NCBI GenBank assembly: GCA_950097015.1
Contig: CATNEN010000007.1
Location: 7,360,001 to 7,424,000 of the forward strand
Source of the DNA: Macrostomum hystrix
Taxonomy: Eukaryota > Platyhelminthes > Macrostomidae
Direction of reading: 5' to 3'
DNA: 64,000 nucleotides
The notes under the pieces were generated by a model that saw only the letters and a list, made by a program, of their open reading frames with translations, made no database searches and was not told where the DNA came from. The position numbers and the translations under genes were made by a program. Shown one piece after another: positions 42,828 through 54,504 of this stretch; within the stretch, counting starts at the first letter, position 1; each line of letters opens with the position of its first letter.

Positions 42828-43245
42828 CCAATGCATCTATCCACTCCGCCATCCACCAATGCATCTATCCACTCCGCCATCCACCAATGCGTCTATCCAC
42901 TCCGCCATCCACCAATTCATCTATCCACTCCGCCATCCACCAATGCATCTATCCACTCCGCCATCCACCAATTCATCTATCCACTCCGCCATCCACCAAT
43001 GCATCTATCCACTCCGCCATGCACCAATTCATCTATCCACTCCGCCATCCACCAATGCATCTATCCACTCCGCCATGCACCAATTCATCTATCCACTCCG
43101 CTATCCACCAATTCATCTATCCACTCCGCCATCCACCAATGCATCTATCCACTCCGCCATGCACCAATTCATCTATCCACTCCGCCATCCACCAATTCAT
43201 CTATCCACTCCGCCATCCACCAATACATCTATCCACTGCCTGTCA
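42828..43245. repeat. 28-bp minisatellite
   Basis: The unit is CATCCACCAATGCATCTATC followed by CACTCCGC (28 bp), about 15 copies, with ATGC/ATTC and CATCC/CATGC variants in varied order. All three plus frames stay open with peptides of the type STPPSTNASIHSAIHQ. It passes directly into the next array, sharing the core CATCTATCCACT. Confidence 0.93.
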
Positions 43246-43720
43246 ATCTATCCAGTGACTGTCCATCTATCCACTGACTGCCCATCTATCCACTGACTAT
43301 CCATCTGTCCACTGCCTGTCCATCTATCCACTGACTATTCATCTATCCACTGACTATTCATCTATCCACTGACTGTCCATCTATCCAGTGACTATCCATC
43401 TATCCAGTGACTGTCCATCTATCCAGTGACTTCCATCTATCCACTGACTATCCATCTATCCACTGACTATCCATCTATCCACTGACTGTCCATCTATCCA
43501 CTGACTGTCCATCTATCCACTGACTGTCCATCTATCCAGTGACTATCCATCTATCCAGTGACTGTCCATCTATCCAGTGACTGTCCATCTATCCACTGAC
43601 TATTCATCTATCCACTGACTATTCATCTATCCACTGACTGTCCATCTATCCACTGACTATTCATCTATCCAGTGATTATCCATCTATCTACTGACTATCC
43701 ATCTATCCACTGACTGTCCA
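43246..43720. repeat. about 20-bp minisatellite, continuing the previous array
   Basis: Unit CATCTATCCACTGACTGTC with CACT/CAGT and TGTC/TATC/TATTC variants, about 24 copies. The shared CATCTATCCACT core shows that the 28-bp and 20-bp units are related. Confidence 0.92.
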
Positions 43721-45080
43721 TATTTTCAACTATCTACCAACTAGTATGTTCATTACTATTATGTATTATGGCCACTAAAGAAGCAGTGATGAAACCGATT
43801 ATCAAATATCTATGCTGTTAAGAGGCATGAGTCACGTCTCTATCAGCTGTTGCCATTCAAATCTATTGCGGATTCGGCGTCTCAGAAGTCAGGCATAAAT
43901 TCATAACCTTGTCATCAGCATATTTGCCTATCAATTTCAAATCAATGTGAACTGCTTAATTTAAATGGGAAACAAAAAGGCAGGAATTCAAATTTCTATT
44001 GGAGGAATAGAAGCATTTTTCCAGCCCTATTTTTACTGTAGGGCCATCGTTTGAAGTGCCTCCATCGGCCCCATTGTTCCGGGACACGGCGGACTGCTTG
44101 GCTGGTGGAAGTTTCGACGGCACTGGAGCAGAAGCAGCGCTTTTGAGTCAAAACTGGGTGGGGTGGGCTAGCGCTTTTAGCAGAAGAAGACAAACTCAAT
44201 AAGAGGCTGAGTCAACACGGCGGCTCTACGCTGCGGAAATTCGCCCAAAATTTGGCAAATAAATTGTAGCTGGTGGTAGACAAATTTAGTCCAGCAGAAG
44301 AAAAAAACTAGAGGCGATGGGAGAAAAGTCACGCCTAAGCACCTGGGACAGCGCCTGCTGTTTTTATTATTGTTTGACTATTATTATCCATACCTGGTTT
44401 CTCCACCTTTGCCCCCCCCTGCAGTGCAAATACAACTGAAATTCAAGGCCAAAAGGCCACTTCAATTATTTGTCTGCAGAAGCGAACATAAGACAGGGGT
44501 GCGGTGTGTGCCCAATTTGGCAAATATTCTTTCTCAATGTTATGTGCGTGGTCTGTCGGCCTTCCAGCCAGGTCCACGGACTGAACAGCTGGAGACAGTT
44601 TTTGAAAGTGTCTGTCAATGACTGCTCATGCGCCCCAACTGGGCCAGGTGTAATTTCTACATGTTAGTGTGTTGTGCGTAGCCGTGATTTACGAACTTGG
44701 AGATGAAATAAAATCTAGCCAATGCGGCATCAGCAGTCGCGCTGAGAAGTGGATTGGCGTACTTTTCGCTAATTCCAGAATCTATGAGTATCCCGTGTTG
44801 GGATTTGCATGCTATTATTCTCTTACATTTCTTGACTATCTCAGCCCCATCAGCCAAGGCCCCTATCAGCAACTTCATCCGGGGCGGACAGAGGCTGGCC
44901 AAGCTCTTGGCAATGCGTAGTCACGGCGGGGATCTGGGATTGTTGGCGACTATGATCCCATCAGCTTGGAGTACAATGGAATTAGATTTATTATCAGGTT
45001 CTGCTGCTTTAATTCTAGCATTATGTCCAGCTGACAAAGAAAGTGATCGAAAAGCAAAATAAAATCTGAATTTATGTTCA
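43721..45080. other. intergenic region; possible reverse-transcriptase relic near 44480-44550
   Basis: No convincing gene. A short plus-strand peptide EANIRQGCGVCPIWQ near 44480 resembles the (V/I)RQGCxxSP motif of reverse transcriptases. The nearby GTCCACGGACTGAACAGCTG resembles a word in the repeat of NALCN intron 14. Both point to old interspersed repeats. Overlapping ORFs at 44657-45062 on both strands lack motifs and splice context. Confidence 0.35.
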
Positions 45081-45088
45081 GTTAAACT

Positions 45089-45094
45089 TTATTT
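45089..45094 (-). terminator. polyadenylation signal AATAAA of the secreted-peptide gene
   Basis: On the minus strand AATAAA lies about 120 bp after the stop at 45213-45215, the expected place for the 3' end of the two-exon gene to the right. Confidence 0.6.
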
Positions 45095-45212
45095 AGCTCA
45101 TTGCTGTGACTGGGATAAGCAAACTGCATTCTGTGGTGCAAGGCCAAGTTTGAATTCTGTTTCAAGTCAATTACTCCGAGAATTCCGATCGTAGTTAGGA
45201 AGTTCTCGGGCC

Positions 45213-47089
45213 TCACTGGCTCGGTGGCAGCAGCCGAGCTGCTTCGGGCACCGGCACGCAGCTGGCCGTGCAGCGGCTCACAGAGCACATGTAGTTCGGG
45301 CTGCGGTACTGCGCCATGCAGTCCACGTGGCTGAAGCATTGCACCTCGAAGGCCTCGCAGCCGCCGCCGGCGTTGTATAGAAACCGCTTGCTGGGCGCCA
45401 CCTCCTCCTGCGACTCATCGGAGCTCGCTGCGGGCGCGGGAAGGGAAGTGCTCAAAATGACTGGAGCTTGCACTTTTTACCAGCTACATTCAAATTAAAA
45501 ATAAATTTGTCTGAACTAGACAAGCAAATGGGACGATGCAAAATGGGATGGATCGGTAGGTTACTTAGAAACCCTGTGTACTTTTTAGACATGAGAATGG
45601 GAACTGGGAACTGGGACCAACTGCATAGCTTTGGTAGGCCTTTTACAATGCGGGTTGAGGGAATGGGAGTTTAGGGCAGTCTAAAGACCAACCACAGTCC
45701 AACATCTTTATCGCAGACTTAGTAGTTGACACGCTATGATTTTAGTCTATGAAACATCACTACTATGAGCCGTCACCAACTACACAAGTTGTCCTTACCA
45801 CCCGCCACCCCATACACACGCTGTCTTTAACACCCGCCACCCCATACACACGCTGTCTTTAACACCCGCCACCCCATACACACGCTGTCTTTAACACCCG
45901 CCACCCCATACACACGCTGTCTTTAACACCCGCCACCCCATACACACGCTGTCTTTAACACCCGCCACCCCATACACACGCTGTCTTTAACACCCGCCAC
46001 CCCATACACACGCTGTCTTTAACACCCGCCACCCCATACACACGCTGTCTTTAACACCCGCCACCCCATACACACGCTGTCTTTAACACCCGCCACCCCA
46101 TACACACGCTGTCTTTAACACCCGCCACCCCATACACACGCTATCTTTAACACCCGCCACCCCATACACACGCTGTCTTTAACACCCGCCACCCCATACA
46201 CACGCTGTCTTTAACACCCGCCACCCCATACACACGCTGTCTTTAACACCCGCCACCCCATACACACGCTGTCTTTAACACCCGCCACCCCATACACACG
46301 CTGTCTTTAACACCCGCCACCCCATACACACGATGCCCTTACCACCCGCCACCCCATACACACGCTGTCTTTAACACCCGCCACCCCATAAACACGCTGT
46401 CTTTAACACCCGCCACCCCATAAACACGCTGTCTTTAACACCCGCCACCCCATACACACGCTGTCTTTAACACCCGCCACCCCATACACACGCTGTCTTT
46501 AACACCCGCCACCCCATACACACGCTGTCTTTAACACCCGCCACCCCATACACACGCTGTCTTTAACACCCGCCACCCCATACACACGCTGTCTTTAACA
46601 CCCGCCACCCCATACACACGCTGTCTTTAACACCCGCCACCCCATACACACGCTGTCTTTAACACCCACCACCCCATTCACACGATGCCCTTACCACCCG
46701 CCACCCCATACCCCATTCACACAATGCCTGTAACAACCGCCACCCCACCCCGCCACGTCAATCCTTATTAATAGAAATATCTAGCTCGCATTACAGGCCA
46801 CTGCCAAAACCTTTTAATTTTCGAAAGTAAGAAAAATGAAACAAAACGCATATTTATAGACAGGTTTAGGCACACCCTATGAACGTAGGAATAATATACG
46901 CATTCTTCCCGACAGCTTCAACCAAATATCCAGTGAGGTGCTTTATTAGCTTGAGCAAATCCTTCCCCTTCTCAACATTCAGCTGTCGCACTGACCCGAG
47001 GCTCGTCCCACGCTCATCGACTGGACGCCTCCGCAGTGCTGAAGCGCCAGCAGCAGGGCCAGCAGTGAGATGGCGTGCAGAGACTGCAT
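45213..47089 (-). CDS. small secreted six-cysteine peptide precursor, two exons
   Basis: Exon 1 is 47089-46996 and exon 2 is 45427-45213, both on the minus strand, joined by a GT-AG intron in phase 1 to give 102 residues. The start MQSLHAISLLALLLALQHCG is a clear signal peptide (about 1-24). The proregion is acidic (DESQEE) and followed by a dibasic K45-R46. The C-terminal part has six cysteines at 55, 62, 68, 79, 84 and 88 (spacing X6, X5, X10, X4, X3). It therefore looks like a secreted, disulfide-bonded peptide or a prohormone-like precursor cut at KR. AATAAA follows at 45094-45089. The intron holds a 32-bp minisatellite. I do not recognise the cysteine pattern and assign no function. The acceptor (CCCGCAG at 45428-45434) could instead be an AG about 23 bp upstream. 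Coding status rests on the signal peptide, phase match and poly(A) signal. Confidence 0.65.
45790..46740. repeat. 32-bp minisatellite in the intron of the secreted-peptide gene
   Basis: The unit is AACACCCGCCACCCCATACA followed by CACGCTGTCTTT (32 bp), about 29 copies, very homogeneous. One type of variant (CACGATGCCCTTACC) appears once inside the array (46328) and again at its right margin. Confidence 0.95.
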
Positions 47090-47955
47090 CGTTTGTTGCG
47101 CTTTGCTTGGCCCGGATTAGCTCAGAAATTCGTCCTCGGCTGCGTCTCGCTTGAAGGCTGCAGTCGGTGGCGGGGTTGGTGGGTGCGGCTCATGCGAGTG
47201 AGTGAGTTTTCTGGCAGTTCCTGCTAAAATTCGGGCCACAGAACAGTGGAAATGGCACACTTTCCTAGTATAATAATAGAACTGAATAATCCTCGACTTC
47301 AATAATGCACGAGTTTTTCTTCAGCAACGAATAGAAAAGCTTCACGGAGCCAGCCAGCCAGCCAGCACCTGATGAAATTTTCATGACAAGCTACCCAAAC
47401 AAAATGTCTTCTAACCAATCCACTGAATGGATGATCGGGTGTCCTCCATTTCGTCCTACCTGTTTGACGGACTCGGTATCGCGCGCAGGTGTGTCCGATG
47501 GGTCTCAGCGAATTCTTCAGTGCCGCGAGCCCCGGTTTGAGTTGCCAGGGCTTTAAGCTGCAGTTTCTGCGGCCAGCGATTGGTCGGCCCACGGCGAAAT
47601 GCACCGACCAATCCGAGACTGCCAGTCGAACGATATTGAAGAAGAAGGCCAAGCTCTTATTAATCATTTCAGAGAGTTTGATGTCTGGGAACTGCGTTTT
47701 AAATCACTCTGCAAATTCCATTTACTCTGATATTAGTTTTTATTGTGCGTCATTGAAATAAAGTTCTGTTGTCAGTGGCAACCAACTAGTGGTTATTTCG
47801 AAATGAACATTCTTGCTGAGCGGCAGGTTACAGAATGTGCACTTTTTAGGATTTTCTGGCTGTCTGGCGATGAAAACAATTCGGCCTATAATTGCTGGCA
47901 AAATTTATTGTGCAAGTGTTAGAAGGCATTCTTTAATGGGAGGCGAATAAAATGA
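47090..47955. other. intergenic region upstream of the secreted-peptide gene, no other gene seen
   Basis: This presumably holds the promoter of the minus-strand gene starting at 47089. A short CCAG tetramer run lies near 47350-47366. ORFs on either strand lack motifs. Confidence 0.5.
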
Positions 47956-47959
47956 TTGC

Positions 47960-48590
47960 TTCGAAAGCCAGTTCTCAGAAGCCAGTCCTCATGTTCTCAC
48001 AAGCAATTCTAATAAAGCCAGTTCTCAGAAGTTAGTACTAAAAAGTCAGTTCTCAGAAGTCAGTTCTAAGAAGCCAGTTCTCAGAAGCCATTTCTCATGA
48101 AATAGTTCTCAAAAGCCATTTCTCATGAACTAGTTCTCAGAAGCCATTTCTCATGAACTAGTTCTCAGAAGCCATTTCTCATGAACTAGTTCTCAGAAGC
48201 CATTTCTCATGAACTAGTTCTCAGAAGCCATTTCTCATGAACTAGTTCTCAGAAGCCAGTTCTTAGAAGCCATTTCTCATGAACTAGTTCTCAGAAGCCA
48301 GTTCTCAGAAGTTAGTACTTAAAAGTCAGTTCTAAGAAACCAGTTCTCAGAAGCCATTTCTCGTAAGCTAGTTCTCAGAAGCCAGTTCTCATGAACTAGT
48401 TCTCAGAAGTTAGTACTTAAAAGTCAGTTGTAAGAAGCCAGTTCTAAGAAGCTATTTCTCATAAATTTGTTCTCAGAAGCCAGTTCTCATGAGTCAGTTC
48501 TCATGAGTCAGTTCTCAGAAGCCAGTTCTCAGAAGCCAGTTCTCAGAAGCCATTTCTCGTAAACTAGTTCTCAGAAGCCAGTTCTCAGTT
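47960..48590. repeat. about 21-bp minisatellite
   Basis: Units of the type GTTCTCAGAAGCCAGTTCTC and GAAGCCATTTCTCATGAACT alternate, with single-base variants. It abuts the next array at about 48595 without spacer. Confidence 0.88.
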
Positions 48591-48593
48591 CTT

Positions 48594-49600
48594 CTGATAG
48601 GGGGCTATGATAGTGTCTGACAGGGGCTATGATAGTGTCTGATAGGGGGCTATGATAGTGTCTGATAGGGGGCTATGATAGTGTCTGATAGGGGGCTATG
48701 ATAGTGTCTGATAGGGGGCTATGATAGTGTCTGATAGGGGGCTATGATAGTGTCTGATAGGGGGCTATGATAGTGTCTATTAGCAGGCTATGATAGTGTC
48801 TGATAGGGGGCTATGATAGTGTCTGACAGGGGCTATGATAGTGTCTGATAGGGGGCTATGATAGTGTCTGATAGGGGGCTATGATAGTGTCTGATAGGGG
48901 GCTATTATAGTGTCTGATAGGGGGCTATGATAGTGTCTGATAGGGGGCTATGATAGTGTCTGATAGGGCGCTATGATAGTGTCTGATAGGGGGCTATGAT
49001 AGTGTCTGATAGGGGGCTATGATAGTGTCTATTAGCAGGCTATTATAGTGTCTGATAGGGGGCTATGATAGTGTCTATTAGCAGGCTATTATAGTGTCTG
49101 ATAGGGGGCTATGATAGTGTCTGATAGTGTCTATTAGCAGGCTATGATAGTGTCTGACAGGGGCTATTATAGTGTCTGATAGGGGGCTATGATAGTGTCT
49201 GATAGTGTCTGATAGGGGGCTATGATAGTGTCTGACAGGGCTATTATAGTGTCTGATAGGGGGCAATGATAGTGTCTGATAGTGTCTATTAGCAGGCTAT
49301 GATAGTGTCTGACAGGGGCTATGATAGTGTCTGATAGTGTCTGATAGGGGGCTATGATAGTGTCTGATAGTGTCTGATAGGGGGCTATGATAGTGTCTGA
49401 CAGGGCTATTATAGTGTCTGATAGGGGGCTATGATAGTGTCTATTAGCAGGCTATTATAGTGTCTGATAGGGGGCTATGATAGTGTCTATTAGCAGGCTA
49501 TGATAGTGTCTGACAGGGGCTATGATAGTGTCTGATAAGGGGCTATGAAAGTGTCTGACAGGGGGCTATGAAAGTGTCTGATAGTGTCTGATAGTGAGTG
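48594..49600. repeat. 23-bp minisatellite, about 42 copies
   Basis: Unit GTGTCTGATAGGGGGCTATGATA (given as GTGTCTGATAGG and GGGCTATGATA), with CAGGGG, TATTAGCAGG and TATTATA variants that recur as groups, so blocks of several units have been duplicated together. Confidence 0.93.
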
Positions 49601-50125
49601 GGCTATGGTTTGTTTGATTGTGGCCAATGACAGATTGATTCGATACCTTTAAAATGAGGAGGAATATTCAAGAAAGGCTCAGTTCGGCAATAATTAGCAC
49701 TGGTCGTCCCACAGTCACCAGCAACGCCAAAGTGCAAGTCTATATTGTGTCGTATGATTTTAATCATGTAGCAACTACTTTGCACAGAAAGGGCTTCACG
49801 AAAGTTACAAAGTAGCATAAGGCAATGATAATGTAATCAAAAAACACGGACAACTTGATTCTTAAACTGCAAGAGTACTATAGTACATATCTGATTGCGC
49901 ACAATACAAACAAGCAGCTCTGTAGGCACCAGAAAAAAATAGACCTGATTGGTGGCATGGCTAATGCAACACAAATGACAAATAAATGATGATCATTTTG
50001 TTTGTTAATAGTAGACATTTGTACCTAAGAAGATATTCAGAATATTATAATATCATATCATATCAGAGAATGTACTTTACCAACGCAGAATAATAAAGTC
50101 GGGAAGATGCAGACTTCCCAAACTG
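49601..50125. other. AT-rich spacer, no gene seen
   Basis: No coding-quality ORF, array or RNA gene was found. Confidence 0.55.
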
Positions 50126-50129
50126 TCAC

Positions 50130-50800
50130 AGATCCTCTAGCTAGATCCCAATCTTCATTCTCCCAGATCCTCTAGCTAGATCCCAATCTTCATTCTCCCA
50201 GATCCTCTAGCTAGATCCCAATCTTCATTCTCCCAGATCCTCTAGCTAGATCCCAATCTTCATTCTCTCAGATCCTCTAGCTAGATCCCAATCTTCATTC
50301 TCCCAGATCCTCTAGCTAGATCCCAATCTTCATTCTCTCAGATCCTCTAGCTAGATCCAATCTTCATTCTCCCAGATCCTCTAGCTAGATCCCAATCTTC
50401 ATTCTCTCAGATCCTCTAGCTAGATCCCAATCTTCATTCTCCCAGATCCTCTAGCTAGATCCAAATCTTCATTCTCTCAGATCCTCTAGCTAGATCACCA
50501 ATCTTCATTCTCCCAGATCCTCTAGCTAGATCCAAATCTTCATTCTCCCAGATCCTCTAGCTAGATCCAAATCTTCATTCTCTCAGATCCTCTAGCTAGA
50601 TCCCAATCTTCATTCTCCCAGATCCTCTAGCTAGATCCCAATCTTCATTCTCTCAGATCCTCTAGCTAGATCCCAATCTTCATTCTCCCAGATCCTCTAG
50701 CTAGATCCCAATCTTCATTCTCTCAGATCCTCTAGCTAGATCCAATCTTCATTCTCCCAGATCCTCTAGCTAGATCCCAATCTTCATTCTCCCAGATCCC
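50130..50800. repeat. 35-bp minisatellite
   Basis: The unit is GATCCTCTAGCTAGATCCCA followed by ATCTTCATTCTCCCA (35 bp), about 19 copies. CCCA and CTCA endings alternate in long stretches, suggesting a 70-bp two-unit period. The palindromic ATCTAGCTAGAT-like core lies in each unit. Confidence 0.93.
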
Positions 50801-51140
50801 CAGACGACATCGTTAGTATGGCGAGTCTAAAACTCAGTCTGCAATCCATTGGCTGGACTCATGAAGGCACATGCTAAGTAGTACTATAGTAGTAAGTAGT
50901 ATAGCGTGAGTAAAACTCAACACACGAACAAAAAATATTATAGATTAAAAGCGAAGTAACTGGCCTCTTGTTTTTAAATCAAATTAAACTCTAAAAAAGT
51001 GACTGCCTTAATTTTTATGACTGTATGTACACGGAGAAAGCCAAAATTCAAGTGCGCGCTACATCTCGAAGAATACGAAAGAGCAAGCAAATTACATGCT
51101 CACTCGATTTGACAGCATCTAAAATGTTAAAGCGCGCCTA
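50801..51140. other. 3' flank of the MLX-like gene, nothing recognised
   Basis: AT-rich. No canonical AATAAA was seen on the minus strand in the expected interval. Confidence 0.5.
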
Positions 51141-51142
51141 CA

Positions 51143-52743
51143 CTACCGGCCATGTCTGCTTAGCTGCTGCTGCTGGCTGTACTGCATGAGCACCTGCTGC
51201 AGTGCCTGCACAGACAGGTCGTGAATCGCCTGCGGCCGGCACTGCTCCTCCAGCCAGCTGATGACGCAGCCGGAGAGTTCAGCAAAGCTGCCAGCCGAGG
51301 TTGAGCGATCGAAGCTGGCGAACAGCTGATCGGCTATGGATTGGAACACGCTGAGCTTCACCTGCTCCGGCAGCGGCTGCGACTGCGGAGACGAGCCAGC
51401 ATTCGCCGCCGCCGAGGCCGCGCCGCCCGCGCTAGAAGCGAAGTGCTCATAGTTCATCTTCATGATCTTCAGGGCCATGACCTGCGAGGTGGGACGACAT
51501 ACTGAGTTTAATTAGGCCTAAGCAAACATTCTCAGCTTCTCTTCTTTGCAAACATTTTGAAAGATTGACTTTCCTAACACTCCCAGATGCCTAGATTGGC
51601 TTCCCCAACACTCCCAGATGCCTAGATTGGCTTCCCCCAATACTCCCAGATGCCTAGATTGGCTTCCCCAACACTCCCAGATCCCTAGACAGGCTTTCCA
51701 AATACTCCCAGATCCCTAGACAGGCTTTCCCAACACTCCCAGATGCCTAGATTGGCTTCCCCAATACTCCCAGATGCCTAGATTGGCTTCCCCAATACTC
51801 CCAGATCCCTAGACAGGCTTTCCAAATACTCCAAGATCCCTAGACAGGCTTTCCAAATACTCCAAGATCCCTAGACAGGCTTTCCAAATACTCCCAGATC
51901 CCTAGACAGGCTTTCCCAACACTCCCAGATGCCTAGATTGGCTTCCCCAATACTCCCAGATGCCTAGACAGGCTTTCCCAACACTCCCAGATGCCTAGAT
52001 TGGCTTCCCCAATACTCCCAGATCCCTAGACAGGCTTTCCAAATACTCCCAGATCCCTAGACAGACTTTCCAAATACTCTCAGATCCCTAGACAGGCTTT
52101 CCAAATACTCCCAGATCCCTAGATTGGCTTCCCCAATACTCCTAGATCCCTATACAGGCTTCCCCAATACTCCCAGATGCCTAGATTGGCTTCCCCAATA
52201 CTCCCAGATGCCTAGATTGGCTTCCCCAATACTCCCAGATCCCAATTTTAGGTTTCCCAAGACGCCCCGCAGTCTCACCTCCTTCCGCAGCTTGTCGAGC
52301 TCGCGCTCCTGGGCCTCCTTCTGCCTGGCCAGGTGCTCCATGTGCCGGATGGAGCGCTGCAGAATTGAAGCCTTGCTCAGCGCCTTGGCGCCGCCGCTAG
52401 ACTCGCCTACGCCGCCCCCAGCGACGGAGGCGGCTCCGGCAGCCGAGGCGGTGGAGCTGGGCGCGGCTCCGACCAGCTCGTACAGTTTGTCATACCCCTG
52501 CTTGATGGCGTCGCGTCTCTTCTGCTCCGCCTGCGTGTGCAGCTCGCGTCGCCGATCCTTAACCATTGCGTTTGGTGACGAGGACGACTGAGCGCCGGTC
52601 GCGGCGGTAACAGCGTGTAAGCCGGGGCCATCTAGAAACGTGTCCTCTCGGTCCGACAGGCTGGGCGACCGTCGGCCGGCCCCGACACTGCTGCCACCGG
52701 AGGCTTGCAGGGCGCGCGATCGGCCACTGTTGGTCTGGCGCTG
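51143..52743 (-). CDS. MLX: MLX-type bHLH-leucine-zipper factor, last two exons (5' end not found)
   Basis: Two minus-strand exons are visible, 52743-52279 (155 codons) and 51481-51143 (112 codons plus stop), joined GT-AG in phase 0. The first carries a Ser/Gly-rich region, then the basic helix-loop-helix. HTQAEQKRRDAIKQGYDKL holds the His, Glu and Arg that read E-boxes. An unusually long Ala/Gly loop follows, then helix 2 and the start of the zipper. The second exon starts with VMALKIMKMNYE, completing the zipper. It then has the conserved MLX/Mondo dimerisation-localisation region (VKLSVFQSIADQLF ... LSGCVISWLEEQCRP). MLX partners Mondo and MAD proteins in nutrient-responsive transcription. 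MLX is preferred over Mondo by these motifs and the short C-terminus. An acceptor (ATCTTCAG) precedes 52743, so at least one upstream exon, not identified, carries the start. Confidence 0.9.
51555..52255. repeat. 31-bp minisatellite in the MLX-like intron
   Basis: Two unit types alternate: CCCAGATCCCTAGACAGGCT plus TTCCAAATACT, and a variant with CCCAGATGCCTAGATTGGCT plus TCCCCAATACT (31 bp each). About 22 copies fill the whole intron from about 75 bp inside one splice site to about 25 bp from the other. Confidence 0.93.
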
Positions 52744-54300
52744 CTGAAGATGCAGGAATTTCAAAATAATTTCATCATATAATGTGGATGACTACTTTCA
52801 GTAGTGGAAACGATGTATGAGAATAGGAAAATACAATTGTGAAATGGGTCTCCAACTCACTCATGATGATTACTAGATGATTTTAACATTTTTAGGAATA
52901 CTCAAAATTGACATCAGGACTTGAGCAAATATTCATAAGAAATTTTCAAGATTTTGTTGATAACTTTTTAAGCCAATCTGAATTTAGAGCTATGAATAGC
53001 ATATTTGATAACCTGTTTGAGAGCCATCTAGATGAGTACCCTTGGCACCATCTGTTTCCAAGGAATAAGTTCTTGGAAACTAACCTGCATGTATCCTCCT
53101 GTCCTATATTCTTGTGTTAATAGATGGTAGAAGGAAGTTTGAAACAAAAATGTTAGTAGCTCTAGCTATAATGGCTAAATTAATGTAGTAAAGTATGAGA
53201 TTGTCATGAGAATATTTATAGACCTTAGACTAGGTTTTAAGGTTTTTTACTGGAAAAATTTGTCATAATTTTTTCATGAAATTCTTTTGTTTGTTTATTC
53301 TTTACTTTCATATGCCTACTTAATTACTGAACTGATAAGCTAAAAAATGGTTCATAACTTTGCTCATACCTTTATATGAGCAGGCTGGTATGCATTTAAA
53401 ATCTTAATTGATCCAACATGAAATTATTTTTATTCTTATATAATACTCTTTAGCAGTGGCACAACTAGTGTTTTTAAGGGGGGCAAACCAAAGGGCAAGG
53501 TTGAAACTTCCTAGACAAGTGGCAAATGAGGTTCATTGGCCATTTAGTGGCAAAAATTGCTTGGTCACCTGATTATCTTTTGGGTTTTCCCATAGAAGGG
53601 GACAGTCGATGGTCGCCCCCAATAGTTGCACCAGTGCTATTTAGGATTTGACAATGGCAGACATCTAGCATTGTTCAATAATATAATATAATTGGAAAAC
53701 ATGTTGGGAAATACCTATCCATAAAACTTTTATAGATAATCTTAAGAAAACCAAAAAGCTTCTTTCTGTTGTATTCATCCAACAAAGCTAGGCATCTTTG
53801 CCTTTAGCAATAGTCCTAATCTAATGTACCAATGGTCCAACATAAGAATAGCTATGAACCTAAAGTAAAGTTCAACTGTCAACTATCAAGGTTGATTCGA
53901 TGCTGAATGTCAAGAAAGAATTCTTGAGTCCATGATTATAGTTGCTGTTTGACTTCACTCTCAAAAAATCTATTAGACAATGGACAACACAATAAAAAAA
54001 TAAATACCAAAGCATCAGCTATTGACAGCTGTGCGTGTGCTATGCCAGGATAATATTAACAGGAAAATAAGTAAAATCCACGATCAGTTTGTATAATAAA
54101 AAACAATAATTTTTTAATAAGTAAGGCTGCTGCAGACTAAACTATATTTTATCTGACCGTAAAAGCATTGGCATTACATATTGGAACGACCCAGCTTGTT
54201 CAAATTCGGAAAATGCACTTCGGATTGGATTTCTTAGCACTAGCTATTCGCCGCTAAAATCCATTTTTTGTCTAATTACGTGTTGTCATTGTTTCTAGTT
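52744..54300. other. AT-rich region between divergent MLX-like and GT61 genes
   Basis: It should contain the first exon or exons of the minus-strand MLX-like gene and the promoters of both genes, but I could not identify an exon. A plus-strand ORF at 52908-53120 is AT-rich with no acceptor or motif and is not called. Confidence 0.45.
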
Positions 54301-54311
54301 ATTTGTTTCAG

Positions 54312-54334
54312 AATGTTTCTTTGTAACAAAATAG
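54312..54334 (+). other. candidate start micro-exon of the GT61 gene
   Basis: TTTGTTTCAG is followed by A and ATG at 54313-54315, seven codons and a GT at 54335. Splicing from 54334 to 54505 would give the phase needed by the next exon, supplying the missing ATG a short distance before the membrane anchor. The donor (GGTTACT) is weak, so this is a suggestion only. Confidence 0.25.
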
Positions 54335-54504
54335 GTTACTTATTGAACTGACAAAAAAATATACCTTAATCCAAGTGGCTTTTTCTTCTTTGTTTTTTGT
54401 TTTAATGTAATCCCACGCAAAATTTCACATAACTGTTTAAAAAATTACTGGAATTCATAGGATTCGACGTTTATACATCGGAATATATAAAGTCTGTCTT
54501 TTAG

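Noticed and set aside
44657-45062. Overlapping ORFs on both strands
   Set aside because: Both frames are open by chance in the same stretch, neither shows a motif, and the surroundings look like old repeats.
52908-53120. 70-codon plus-strand ORF upstream of the GT61 gene
   Set aside because: AT-rich, no splice signals or recognisable motif, and unlike the GC-rich exons of this window.
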